This document shows positions 1-6,276 of a stretch of 35,998 bases of DNA, piece after piece; the stretch's first letter is position 1, and every line of letters starts with the position of its first letter. The notes under the pieces are model-generated. The model ran no database searches. It was not told the origin of the DNA and saw nothing but the letters and a program-made list of their open reading frames with translations. A program made the position numbers and the translations under genes. The stretch lies in contig CAYSID010000010.1 of assembly GCA_964431075.1 (NCBI GenBank), forward strand, positions 1 through 35,998, written 5' to 3'. This stretch comes from CAYHSW01 sp964431075. GTDB lineage: Bacteria; Patescibacteriota; Microgenomatia; JAMCZE01.

Positions 1-398
1 AAGGCAGAAGACCCCAAACTGGTATTGGGATCTTTGGGAATCAAGACAGCCAAATAATTGTTCAACACTTTTGCTGTTCCTTCCACCCCCGCAAAAGAGG
101 TTTTAACTGCTTGGGCCATCTCCGTAAATTTGGATTCAACAATTTTTAAAGCAACGGCAATTGGTGTAGGTTTTTCAGGGGTTGGTGTGAGGGTGGCGAT
201 TGGGGTTGGTTGCTGCTCAACTATGGTCGGTGTGGCTGGCGCCACTGGTGTCATGTTCGGACCAAAAACCGGAGTTCTTGAGGGTGGCGGGGGGAGAGTT
301 TTTGTTTCCGTAGGTGGTAATGGAATCATACACTTTACAGCCACTCCAGCAACACTTACGCCAAGAATCTTTAAAAACTCCCTTCGCGTTAATCCCAT
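1..398 (-). CDS. Tat-signal protein, partial (C-terminus beyond window)
   Basis: The minus strand reads openly from an ATG at 398 to the window edge. Residues 1-25 form a twin-arginine signal: MGLTRREFLKILG carries the RR pair (residues 5-6) with F and K in the expected places, followed by a hydrophobic stretch. A Pro/Thr-rich linker of about 55 residues follows (many TPT, PTP and PPPP runs), then the start of a helical segment. This predicts a folded protein exported by Tat and held off the membrane on a flexible linker. The function is unknown because the main domain lies outside the window. An in-frame ATG at 419 is possible but overlaps the -10 box of the best promoter, so 398 is preferred. 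Confidence 0.75.
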   Translation of the reverse strand, partial: MGLTRREFLKILGVSVAGVAVKCMIPLPPTETKTLPPPPSRTPVFGPNMTPVAPATPTIVEQQPTPIATLTPTPEKPTPIAVALKIVESKFTEMAQAVKTSFAGVEGTAKVLNNYLAVLIPKDPNTSLGSSA

Positions 399-409
399 AT
401 CGTTATCAA

Positions 410-438
410 AGTGTATCATATCCTATAGTCAAAGTCAA
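410..438 (-). promoter_or_regulatory. Promoter for the Tat-signal gene
   Basis: On the minus strand TTGACT (433-438) is followed after 17 bases by TACACT (410-415). The start codon at 398 lies 11 bases past the -10 box, so the transcript would have a 5' leader of only a few bases. Both hexamers are one or two bases from consensus with ideal spacing. Confidence 0.45.
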
Positions 439-453
439 GAGATGCTTGGACTC

Positions 454-481
454 TTGACAAAATTAGCTTTTGGCATATAAT
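454..481 (+). promoter_or_regulatory. Consensus sigma70-type promoter pointing into NYN gene
   Basis: TTGACA (454-459) and TATAAT (476-481) are both perfect consensus hexamers, 16 bases apart, on the plus strand. The promoter starts just outside the 3' end of the minus-strand NYN gene and points into it. The predicted start near 488 lies only about ten bases before a strong intrinsic terminator. No coding gene follows on this strand. Confidence 0.55.
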
Positions 482-1035
482 AAACCTAGCAACAGTCTCC
501 CGAGGTCAAACTCGGGAGTTATTTTTTTACCGAATTCTAAATTTTCTTTAAAATCATCAAGAAGCAAATATTTCCCGCTCTTTATTTCAAAAGCGATGTT
601 CCCCCGAAAGGCTAGGAAGATGATTTTTTTCTTATTTTCTAGAACAAAATTTCTAAGTTCAAGGTAATCACTATCGCCTCCAATTATTATTACTACGTCA
701 ATTTTTCCAAGATTTCGAAACACATCAACGGCAATCTCCAAATCAACATCTCCTTTTTTCGTTACCCCGGCAGGGGTTTTTATATATTTTAAGGGCTTTG
801 ATTTAATAATTATTTTTTTATTCTTTGAAATGTTGTTTAAATAATTAATTGATCCTTTGTAATCAGCATCCCATTTAGCCGGAATGGCAACGTGATAGTT
901 GACGGAAACAACCTCAAATTCTTTCCCGAATGCCGCGGACAATTTCGAAAGATCGACACGCCAGCCACCGGCTTTTTGAGCATAATAGAAGTTTGCATCA
1001 TCCACAAAAATAATGGTTTTTAATTTTTTATCCAT
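463..1035 (-). CDS. NYN-domain (LabA/DUF88-like, PIN-fold) putative ribonuclease
   Basis: 190 residues, almost entirely one NYN domain. Acidic metal-binding positions are visible: FVDDANFYY (D12, D13, N15), KKGDVDLEIAVDVF (D96, D98, D104) and GGDSDYLEL (D121, D123), ending with the LLLDDF strand. NYN proteins share the PIN/FLAP nuclease fold and are usually RNA-processing enzymes in the cytoplasm; some act as toxins or in RNA decay. No antitoxin-like neighbour is present. The ATG is only six bases past the T-run of a minus-strand terminator, suggesting attenuation control. The gene's last 35 codons overlap an antisense promoter-terminator unit. The RNA target cannot be told from the sequence. 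Confidence 0.85.
   Translation of the reverse strand: MDKKLKTIIFVDDANFYYAQKAGGWRVDLSKLSAAFGKEFEVVSVNYHVAIPAKWDADYKGSINYLNNISKNKKIIIKSKPLKYIKTPAGVTKKGDVDLEIAVDVFRNLGKIDVVIIIGGDSDYLELRNFVLENKKKIIFLAFRGNIAFEIKSGKYLLLDDFKENLEFGKKITPEFDLGRLLLGLLYAKS
497..528 (+). terminator. Intrinsic terminator, antisense to NYN gene end
   Basis: A perfect 8-bp stem (CTCCCGAG at 497-504, CTCGGGAG at 511-518) with a six-base loop is followed by TTATTTTTTT. It works on the plus strand. On the minus strand the same bases encode the C-terminal part of the NYN protein, so coding and terminator functions overlap. It would end any transcript from the promoter at 454-481 after roughly 40 nt. Confidence 0.6.
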
Positions 1036-1041
1036 ATTTTC

Positions 1042-1068
1042 AAAAAAATCCCCCGTTTCCGTCGGGGG
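1042..1068 (-). terminator. Intrinsic terminator just before the NYN start codon
   Basis: On the minus strand CCCCCG (1063-1068) pairs with CGGGGG (1050-1055) around a seven-base loop and is followed by seven T (1042-1048). The NYN start codon is at 1035. A terminator between a promoter and its gene fits a transcription attenuator. An upstream GGGGG in the hairpin at 1086-1103 could pair with the terminator's CCCCC as an antiterminator. Confidence 0.55.
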
Positions 1069-1077
1069 TAATGGTTC

Positions 1078-1143
1078 CTATGGCTTCGCCCCCTTAGGGG
1101 CGATAAAGTAAACCAAAATCAAAGATTTGTTCAAAACATTCAT
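1078..1143 (-). CDS. Possible 21-residue leader peptide upstream of NYN gene
   Basis: A short minus-strand frame from ATG at 1143 to TAG at 1078-1080 encodes 21 residues (starts MNVLNKSL, ends KGAKP). A TATAAT box at 1154-1159 lies ten bases upstream, but no good -35 is seen. Its 3' half forms a stem (TCGCCCC/GGGGCGA on the plus strand, 1086-1103), and the attenuator-like terminator follows. It has no recognisable domain. The case for translation rests only on position, so it may be a non-coding leader. Confidence 0.25.
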   Translation of the reverse strand: MNVLNKSLILVYFIAPKGAKP

Positions 1144-1185
1144 GACTATTTATATTATAGCCTATTTGTCAACCATCGATTACAC

Positions 1186-1214
1186 TCGACGATTGTTAGA
1201 AAAGTTAGTATAAT
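1186..1214 (+). promoter_or_regulatory. Promoter of the sortase operon
   Basis: TATAAT at 1209-1214 is preceded after 17 bases by TCGACG (1186-1191, four of six matches to TTGACA). The sortase ATG is nine bases past the -10 box, leaving a leader of about two or three bases, so the mRNA is probably leaderless. Confidence 0.5.
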
Positions 1215-1223
1215 GCCACAAAG

Positions 1224-1781
1224 ATGAAGTTTTTAAATCTAAACAGAATTGGGGGCTTGTTAATAATTATTGGGCTTGGGTTATTTGCCTATATCTTTTT
1301 TCCGGCGGCTCAAGCCGAAGTTGAGTATACGGCAAAAAAGGTACTAACCCCTACCCCCTATCCCCTAACCCCTCTAAGTCTGGAGTTTGGCATTGTCATT
1401 CCTAAAATCGGAGCTAATGCCCCAGTTATTGTTAATGTTGACCCCTATAACCCGTTGGAGTATCAAGTTGCCCTGACAAAAGGGATTGCTCATGCCAAAG
1501 GGACAAAATGGTTTTTGTTTGCCCACTCGGCCGGCAATCCTCTTGAGGCTAACCGGTATAACGCCGTGTTTTATTTGATAAATAAATTGATGCCGGGGGA
1601 TGAAATTGATCTTTATGTCAAAGGCCAAAAGTATAATTATAAAGCGACTGAAAATAAGATTGTTGAAGCAAAAGAAGTCCAGTACATGACGGAAAATAAA
1701 GACGGCCGGACTTTGACCTTGATGACTTGCTGGCCTCCGGGAACCACCTTAAAAAGACTGCTTGTTATCGCCAAACTCTAA
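1224..1781 (+). CDS. Sortase-family transpeptidase
   Basis: 185 residues with one N-terminal membrane anchor (about residues 9-30) and a sortase beta-barrel. The catalytic triad is visible: His101 in FLFAHSAG, Cys169 in TLMTCWPPG, and Arg178 in LKRLLV. The TLxTC and R spacing is typical of sortases, and the short size suggests a class D/E-like enzyme. It would cut a sorting signal in a secreted protein and join the protein to an acceptor on the outer face of the membrane. In CPR cells the acceptor and substrate are unknown. No LPxTG-type substrate is encoded next to it; the neighbouring CAP protein ends in membrane helices instead. Confidence 0.88.
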   Translation: MKFLNLNRIGGLLIIIGLGLFAYIFFPAAQAEVEYTAKKVLTPTPYPLTPLSLEFGIVIPKIGANAPVIVNVDPYNPLEYQVALTKGIAHAKGTKWFLFAHSAGNPLEANRYNAVFYLINKLMPGDEIDLYVKGQKYNYKATENKIVEAKEVQYMTENKDGRTLTLMTCWPPGTTLKRLLVIAKL

Positions 1782-1798
1782 GTGTTATTATTTAGGTG

Positions 1799-2680
1799 AT
1801 GGCTATAGTTGAAAATTTGCTTCATTTTTTCACTCCCCGGCACACGAATAACCACCGGCCGGCGGCCTTGTCTTTTTCAGCCATCTCCGTTTATGTGATG
1901 TTTCTGCTTGTTTTTCAGATTGCCCTGACGCTGGCCGCCAAGTATAACCCCGATATTTTGGGGTACGCGACTAATATTTCCGTTAACGACCTTTTAAGAA
2001 TCAGTAACGAAAAAAGAATGGAGGCGGGAGTGCCGGTTTTGGCCTTAAATAACAAGCTTTCCGACGCGGCGCGGCGCAAAGCGGCGGATATGTTTGCCAG
2101 CCAATATTGGGCGCACACGTCGCCTGAAGGGCGCGACCCCTGGAGCTTTGTGACTTCTTCCGGTTACTCTTATCTTTATGCCGGAGAAAATTTGGCCCGG
2201 GACTTTGCCGAAAGCCGAGGGGTGGTTGAAGCCTGGATGAATTCGGCGACGCATAAAGAAAATTTGGTCAATCCCAAATATAAAGAAGTGGGGTTTGCTG
2301 TGGTCGACGGCAAATACGGCAGTTATGAGACGACTTTGGTTGTCCAGATGTTCGGAACCCCGGCCCAAGGCGCGCCAACGGTAGAAGCGCCTCCCGTTGC
2401 CCAAAAACCTCTCGAACCGGTTTTGGAAATTAATCCCGCACCGCAGGTTCTGCCGGCGGTGGTTAACCCGGTACCTGTTCGTAAAACCGACACTTTCGGC
2501 CTGACAAAATCCGTTTCCATGGCCTTGACTTTTATGCTGATGGCGGTTTTAGCCCTTGACGCCCTGCTTATTTACCGGCGCCGCGTCATTCGCGTTTCCG
2601 GCCACAGCTTGGCCCATTTGATGGTGCTTTTCGTTTTGCTGGTTGTGCTAAACTTAATCAATAGGGGAGTAGTGTTATGA
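1799..2680 (+). CDS. CAP-domain (SCP/YkwD-like) membrane-anchored protein
   Basis: Residues 25-47 form a membrane helix, followed by an extracellular CAP domain at about 63-187. CAP hallmarks are present: H106 in YWAHTSPEG, E130 in YAGENLA, and H152 in SATHKENL, with the NPKYKEVGFAV strand. After a Pro/Ala/Val-rich linker there are two more helices (about 235-258 and 270-290). Bacterial CAP proteins are secreted and associated with the envelope; their biochemistry is mostly unknown. An alternative GTG start three bases earlier (1796) cannot be excluded. The gene follows the sortase by 17 bases and overlaps the next gene by four, so the three are probably one operon. Confidence 0.85.
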   Translation: MAIVENLLHFFTPRHTNNHRPAALSFSAISVYVMFLLVFQIALTLAAKYNPDILGYATNISVNDLLRISNEKRMEAGVPVLALNNKLSDAARRKAADMFASQYWAHTSPEGRDPWSFVTSSGYSYLYAGENLARDFAESRGVVEAWMNSATHKENLVNPKYKEVGFAVVDGKYGSYETTLVVQMFGTPAQGAPTVEAPPVAQKPLEPVLEINPAPQVLPAVVNPVPVRKTDTFGLTKSVSMALTFMLMAVLALDALLIYRRRVIRVSGHSLAHLMVLFVLLVVLNLINRGVVL

Positions 2681-2940
2681 AAAATGAATTAGTTAAACAC
2701 CTGGTTGACTTTACCGCCCTTGGGGTGATTCTTGGGTTATCTCTTTTTGGTCTGTATTTCTTTCGAAGTCAGGTAAATAAGCAAATAATAGTTACTGCCC
2801 TTTTGGGGGTTTCCTATATCATCTGGGGCGTCTTTCACCACCTCCATCTTAGCAACTTGAAATGGCAGGTTGTTTTTGAATACGTCTCCATCTCCGCTCT
2901 CGTGGTTTTCATTTTAACCCTGTTTTTATTGAGGGTTTGA
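2677..2940 (+). CDS. Small three-helix membrane protein
   Basis: 87 residues, start overlapping the CAP gene stop (ATGA), with GGGGAG as a ribosome binding site eight bases upstream. Three hydrophobic helices (about 13-30, 37-54, 64-85) are separated by short loops; HHLHLSNLKWQ between helices 2 and 3 is the only polar feature. I do not recognise the family. Translational coupling to the CAP gene suggests a shared envelope role. Confidence 0.75.
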   Translation: MKNELVKHLVDFTALGVILGLSLFGLYFFRSQVNKQIIVTALLGVSYIIWGVFHHLHLSNLKWQVVFEYVSISALVVFILTLFLLRV

Positions 2941-2964
2941 AAATAATCAAAAAAGGCCTATAAT
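2937..2964 (+). promoter_or_regulatory. Leaderless promoter of the radical SAM gene
   Basis: TTGAAA (2937-2942, five of six matches) and a perfect TATAAT (2959-2964) are separated by 16 bases. The GTG start codon begins exactly six bases after the -10 box, so its first base is the expected transcription start. The -35 box overlaps the stop of the upstream gene. Confidence 0.6.
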
Positions 2965-2970
2965 ACGCGA

Positions 2971-4380
2971 GTGAAAGAGGCGGTTCTTTTCACTCAGCAT
3001 AGATATGCTTCAGAGTCAGTTTTTCGAACATTAAAATTGGGTTTACCCGGAGTTTTATCTTTCGGGGCGGATTGGTTAACAAGAAATAAAACTTTTGGCA
3101 GTATTCCGCATTTGGGAGCAAGGATTATTTCTAGTGAGTTGAGAGCAAGGGGTTATAGAGTTAGAATAGCGGATTTGTTTGACGATAGAGTATTAAAAGA
3201 TTCAATTAATTTACAAGCGTTAGTATGTATATCAGCTATGGATATTGCAACTGATAGAGTTGTAAATATGTTGGGTCAAGTTCATGGAAAATCTCCAGTA
3301 CTGCTTGGCGGTTATGGAATAACTGCAAGTGCAGAAAGATTTTCAAATTTCCCGAGGACTTCGATAATTAAAGGCGAAGGAGAAGAACTTGTTGGACAAG
3401 CAGTAGAAGATATTGAGGGTCACGGGTATGGAGAACTTTTTTACCAAAGAACTTCAAGATGGGAAATGGCTAATTTTGAGACTCATCCATCAATGGATCA
3501 AAAATTTTCTTGCCTTGATTACCCAATGTTTCAAAGTACTCCACTAAAAGTTATTGAGGTCTCAAGGGGATGTTTTGAAAGTTGTGACTTTTGCCCAACT
3601 GCGGGTTATAAACCTCGGATTATGCCTTTATCTATTGTTCAAAAACAGATTGAGCAAATGAAATTAAAGCCATGGGATATTTTATTTTTTGTGGATCAAA
3701 ATTTAATGGTTTGCCCCCAAGATTATTTACTCGAATTGTTTAAATTTACTAATAAAAAAGGGATAAAATGGATTGGAGAAGGGACAATCTCTCGTTGTTT
3801 ATCGAACCCAAAATTACTTGAAGAAATGGCAAAAAACTGTTTAACATTTTTGGTTGGAATCGAGGATTTATTTTATCCAACAAGAGGATCTGCAACAAAA
3901 AACGAATTAAGAAGGCATGTTAATGAAATGGTAAAAACTTGCAGAGAAAATAAACTTCCTGTTGTTTACTCGATGATTTTTGGGACTGATAACCAGAAAA
4001 GTGATGTTTTTTGTCGAGCTGCTGACGAAATCAACAGAATGGGGTTAACTGTTTCGGCCCACATTGCAACCCCAAGACCTGGAACTCCATATTATTCACG
4101 CGTTGTATCCGAAGGGCGTTTAATAAATCCTGCAAGTATTGACAGAAATATGCGTACTGACGCAGTCCACAATCCAAAATTTATGTCAAGAGATACATTA
4201 CTTAAAGGTTTCGCCGAATTCCAGAAAAAAGTTTACTCTATTAATGGTGTAGGAAAAAGATTTGCCAAAAATTTTATTGATTGTGGGCTTAAATATGCTT
4301 TAGGATTATTGGTAACGGATTTGGTTTATATGACAAGTACTTGGAAATATTTAAAAAGGCACGAGCACCTTCTTAAATAA
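2971..4380 (+). CDS. B12-binding-type radical SAM protein
   Basis: 469 residues, GTG start. Residues 40-155 resemble a cobalamin-binding Rossmann domain (IPHLGARIISSELRARGY, LLGGYGITAS, IIKGEGEE). The radical SAM core follows, with the [4Fe-4S]-binding C201-x3-C205-x2-C208 in SRGCFESCDFCPT and a later GIED strand. Enzymes of this layout perform methylations, rearrangements or ring formation; the substrate is not evident. The gene is visibly more AT-rich than its neighbours and uses AGA/AGG for nearly all arginines, whereas the flanking genes use CGN codons freely. This suggests horizontal acquisition. It has its own promoter and is followed by decayed fragments. Confidence 0.85.
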   Translation: MKEAVLFTQHRYASESVFRTLKLGLPGVLSFGADWLTRNKTFGSIPHLGARIISSELRARGYRVRIADLFDDRVLKDSINLQALVCISAMDIATDRVVNMLGQVHGKSPVLLGGYGITASAERFSNFPRTSIIKGEGEELVGQAVEDIEGHGYGELFYQRTSRWEMANFETHPSMDQKFSCLDYPMFQSTPLKVIEVSRGCFESCDFCPTAGYKPRIMPLSIVQKQIEQMKLKPWDILFFVDQNLMVCPQDYLLELFKFTNKKGIKWIGEGTISRCLSNPKLLEEMAKNCLTFLVGIEDLFYPTRGSATKNELRRHVNEMVKTCRENKLPVVYSMIFGTDNQKSDVFCRAADEINRMGLTVSAHIATPRPGTPYYSRVVSEGRLINPASIDRNMRTDAVHNPKFMSRDTLLKGFAEFQKKVYSINGVGKRFAKNFIDCGLKYALGLLVTDLVYMTSTWKYLKRHEHLLK

Positions 4381-4449
4381 AAAAAATTAGTCATAGAATT
4401 TAGTTCATGGCGGGAGATTGTTGATAAATTAGTAGAACAAGGGATGTAA
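4381..4449 (+). pseudogene. Remnant C-terminus of an unidentified gene
   Basis: Directly after the radical SAM stop, and in the same frame, 22 sense codons run to a TAA (KKLVIEFSSWREIVDKL and onward). The amphipathic, charged composition looks like the C-terminus of a soluble protein, but no start or upstream domain exists. It is most simply a decayed gene end and has no recognised family. Confidence 0.3.
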
Positions 4450-4453
4450 GAAA

Positions 4454-4462
4454 TGGTATAAT
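4454..4462 (+). promoter_or_regulatory. Extended -10 promoter before a decayed small gene
   Basis: TGGTATAAT is an extended -10 element with a perfect TATAAT. The following ATG (4469) is exactly six bases away, the same leaderless geometry as at 2971, 6277 and 16677. The promoter looks intact although the gene behind it is broken. Confidence 0.5.
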
Positions 4463-4468
4463 CAGAAC

Positions 4469-4543
4469 ATGGTACCGAAGTTTTTACAGGGAGTTTTGTG
4501 GAGCCTATCCGTTGATAATTTAGATATAGAGCAAGACAAATAA
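4469..4543 (+). pseudogene. Broken small gene, possibly DUF6922-like N-terminus
   Basis: The frame gives 24 residues (MVPKFLQGVLWSLSVDNLDI, then EQDK) before TAA. The pattern 'LW...NLD...DK' resembles the N-terminus of small DUF6922-type proteins common in CPR genomes, where the next residues are usually a run such as IIxxVLxxG. After the stop a different frame reads IKIVFHLV, so one frameshift would extend the match. I recall the family pattern from memory and could not test it. The remaining bases to 4647 hold no other gene that I can support. Confidence 0.35.
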
Positions 4544-4647
4544 AGATTGTTTTTCATCTCGTTTAAAATTTGCAAAAAATATCCTGCTTGGGCTTGGAGA
4601 AGTTCGGGTAAATAAGAATTTGTATTTAAAATATTGTCCGAGAGATC

Positions 4648-5301
4648 TTAATGCTTATTCCCATCGCGCCATTTATTTATTTCTCGATGATTCCCAGATA
4701 GTAGAACTTCGGGAACTTTCCAGCCGTTAAAATCATCAGGTCTAGTATATTGTGGATATTCTAAATACCTATCTTCCTGTAAACCTGTATTCCTAAATGA
4801 CTCTTGTTCAATTGCTTCTTCTTTTGACAACACCCCGGGAATCAGGCGGGTGACGGCGTCAACAATAACCATGGCCGGGATTTCTCCGCCGGTTAAAACA
4901 AAGTCTCCAACCGAAACGGCCTCGTCAACCAAGTGCTCATGGACCCTTTCGTCCACCCCTTCGTAATGCCCGCAAATAATTATTAACTGGTCTAATTTTG
5001 CATAATCTCTCGCCGTTTTTTGATCAAATTTTTTCCCTCGTGGATCCATTAAAATTATTTTAGACTTTTTGGATTTTTGGATCTCTCTCAACCCGTTAAA
5101 TATAGGCTCTATGCGAAGAATCATCCCCGCGCCGCCGCCGTAGGGTCGGTCGTCAACCGAACCGCGTTTGTCTACCGCCCACCGGCGCAGATTATGAAGG
5201 TTTATTGTCACCAGCCCTTTGTCCTTGGCTCTTTGCACTATGCTCTCATCAAACGGCCCTTTGAACATATCTGGAAATAAAGTCAAAATATCAAAAATCA
5301 T
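4648..5301 (-). CDS. trmD: tRNA (guanine37-N1)-methyltransferase TrmD
   Basis: 217 residues. The SPOUT trefoil-knot signature is clear: RPYGGGAGM (53-60), IICGHYEGVDERV (108-120), SVGDFVLTGGEIPAM (130-144), TRLIPGVL (151-158) and PQYTRP near the C-terminus. TrmD methylates G37 of tRNAs with S-adenosylmethionine, preventing +1 frameshifting, and is normally essential. The enzyme is slightly shorter than the E. coli protein (about 255). The position matching E. coli catalytic Asp169 reads Glu167 here (EQESF against EDSF). The usual rpsP-rimM-trmD-rplS neighbours are absent; instead the start overlaps the stop of a RhuM-Fic gene by four bases. Confidence 0.97.
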   Translation of the reverse strand: MIFDILTLFPDMFKGPFDESIVQRAKDKGLVTINLHNLRRWAVDKRGSVDDRPYGGGAGMILRIEPIFNGLREIQKSKKSKIILMDPRGKKFDQKTARDYAKLDQLIIICGHYEGVDERVHEHLVDEAVSVGDFVLTGGEIPAMVIVDAVTRLIPGVLSKEEAIEQESFRNTGLQEDRYLEYPQYTRPDDFNGWKVPEVLLSGNHREINKWRDGNKH

Positions 5302-6236
5302 AAGATTTGTAATATTAATCCAATTATTCTTTCTTTGTCCTTTGGATTACTTCCAGCAACTAAAATTGTTAAAGCGGTTAGCGCTGCAGGAGTGATCTTG
5401 TTTAGATGTAAATTACCAAATCTTTTTAGAAACCAAATAAACGAATACGCCCCACAGCGCTTATTACCGTCAATAAACGGATGGTTTTTAACCATAAAAT
5501 ATAAAAGATGGGCGGCTTTTTCTTCAATCGTAGGATAAAGATCTTTGCCGGCAAATGATTGCAAAACATTACCTATGATGGACTCAATATTCCCACTTTT
5601 CCGCTCAATTCCAAAAAAGTTTTCTCCGTTTATTTCCTTTTTGAGGTTCATCAGGACTCCTGACAGTTGATCAGCAGTAAGGGTAACAGTTTTTCTTGTG
5701 GCGCCGGTTGTTTTGAGTCTATCTTTGTCATAGGCGTCAAGAGAAAGCCAGGTGTCGGCGAACAACTTAATAAGTTCTAACGCCCCACCCGTGTCAACTT
5801 TTATGTTCGGTGGGAGCATGCCCCGCACTTCGTCAACCGTTTTAATAAATTTATCGTAATTTTTAGCGATTCTCGAACGGTTAATGGTGTAACCATAAGT
5901 GATATGTCTTTTTAGGATTTTGGTTGCCCATTTACGAAATTCAATAGCAATTTTTGAGTTTGTCCGGTACCCAAGAGCCAAAATAATATCCAGAGGGTAT
6001 AGTTTTGTTGGCCTGTCAGAATTTGCAATGTGCAAAAAATGCACATTGCTTTTTTGATCGATTTCCCCGTCATTGATAATATTGTTAAGGTGACGGGTAA
6101 TTACCGTCCGGTCGACGCCAAATAATTTTGTAATTTGAGCTTGGGTCGCCCAGATCGTTTCGGTTTTAAAATCCCCGCGCAATTCAATTGCTCCGGATTT
6201 TGCTTGATAAATAACAGCAGTAGAAATTGTTTTCAT
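5298..6236 (-). CDS. RhuM-like DNA-binding N-terminus fused to Fic/Doc domain
   Basis: 312 residues. The N-terminal ~115 residues match the RhuM type: TIWATQAQITKLFGVDRTVI is a helix-turn-helix-like segment, followed by the conserved LDIILALGYR and FRKWATKILKRHI. The C-terminal ~125 residues are a Fic/Doc fold with the active-site motif HPFIDGNKR (252-260). Lys in place of the second Gly resembles Doc, which phosphorylates EF-Tu, more than classical AMPylating Fic (GNGR); activity cannot be assigned. No separate Phd-like antitoxin lies beside it. The gene is translationally coupled to trmD (ATGA overlap). It could be a self-regulating toxin or a signalling enzyme. Confidence 0.88.
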   Translation of the reverse strand: MKTISTAVIYQAKSGAIELRGDFKTETIWATQAQITKLFGVDRTVITRHLNNIINDGEIDQKSNVHFLHIANSDRPTKLYPLDIILALGYRTNSKIAIEFRKWATKILKRHITYGYTINRSRIAKNYDKFIKTVDEVRGMLPPNIKVDTGGALELIKLFADTWLSLDAYDKDRLKTTGATRKTVTLTADQLSGVLMNLKKEINGENFFGIERKSGNIESIIGNVLQSFAGKDLYPTIEEKAAHLLYFMVKNHPFIDGNKRCGAYSFIWFLKRFGNLHLNKITPAALTALTILVAGSNPKDKERIIGLILQIL

Positions 6237-6244
6237 ACTTCTAT

Positions 6245-6273
6245 ATTTTACTCTTTAACTTTGTTATACTCAA
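6245..6273 (-). promoter_or_regulatory. Promoter of the RhuM-Fic/trmD operon
   Basis: On the minus strand TTGAGT (6268-6273) and TAAAAT (6245-6250) are 17 bases apart. The ATG at 6236 lies eight bases past the -10 box, so the leader is only about two bases. The -35 box shares bases 6268-6270 with the opposing promoter of the GT2 gene, so polymerase cannot occupy both at once. Confidence 0.5.
6262..6270 (+). promoter_or_regulatory. Leaderless extended -10 promoter of the glycosylation operon
   Basis: TGTTATACT is an extended -10 element, and the ATG at 6277 begins exactly six bases after the TATACT hexamer. No convincing -35 is present, as is usual for extended -10 promoters. It overlaps the -35 box of the divergent Fic/trmD promoter. 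Confidence 0.5.
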
Positions 6274-6276
6274 TTT

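Noticed and set aside
58..480. Plus-strand glycine/valine-rich frame of 140 codons
   Set aside because: It is the complement of the Tat-signal gene's Pro/Thr linker; the minus strand has the signal peptide and a promoter.
470..667. Plus-strand frame starting behind the consensus promoter
   Set aside because: It lies in the complement of the NYN gene, has Ser/Arg-rich shadow composition, and the terminator at 497-528 would stop its transcription.
2045..2404. Long minus-strand frame opposite the CAP gene
   Set aside because: Arg/Gly-rich shadow of a well-supported CAP domain; no homology-like features.
4544..4710. Plus-strand frame reading LKFAKNILLGLGEVRVNK and onward
   Set aside because: It has no start of its own, runs into the complement of trmD, and has no recognisable domain.
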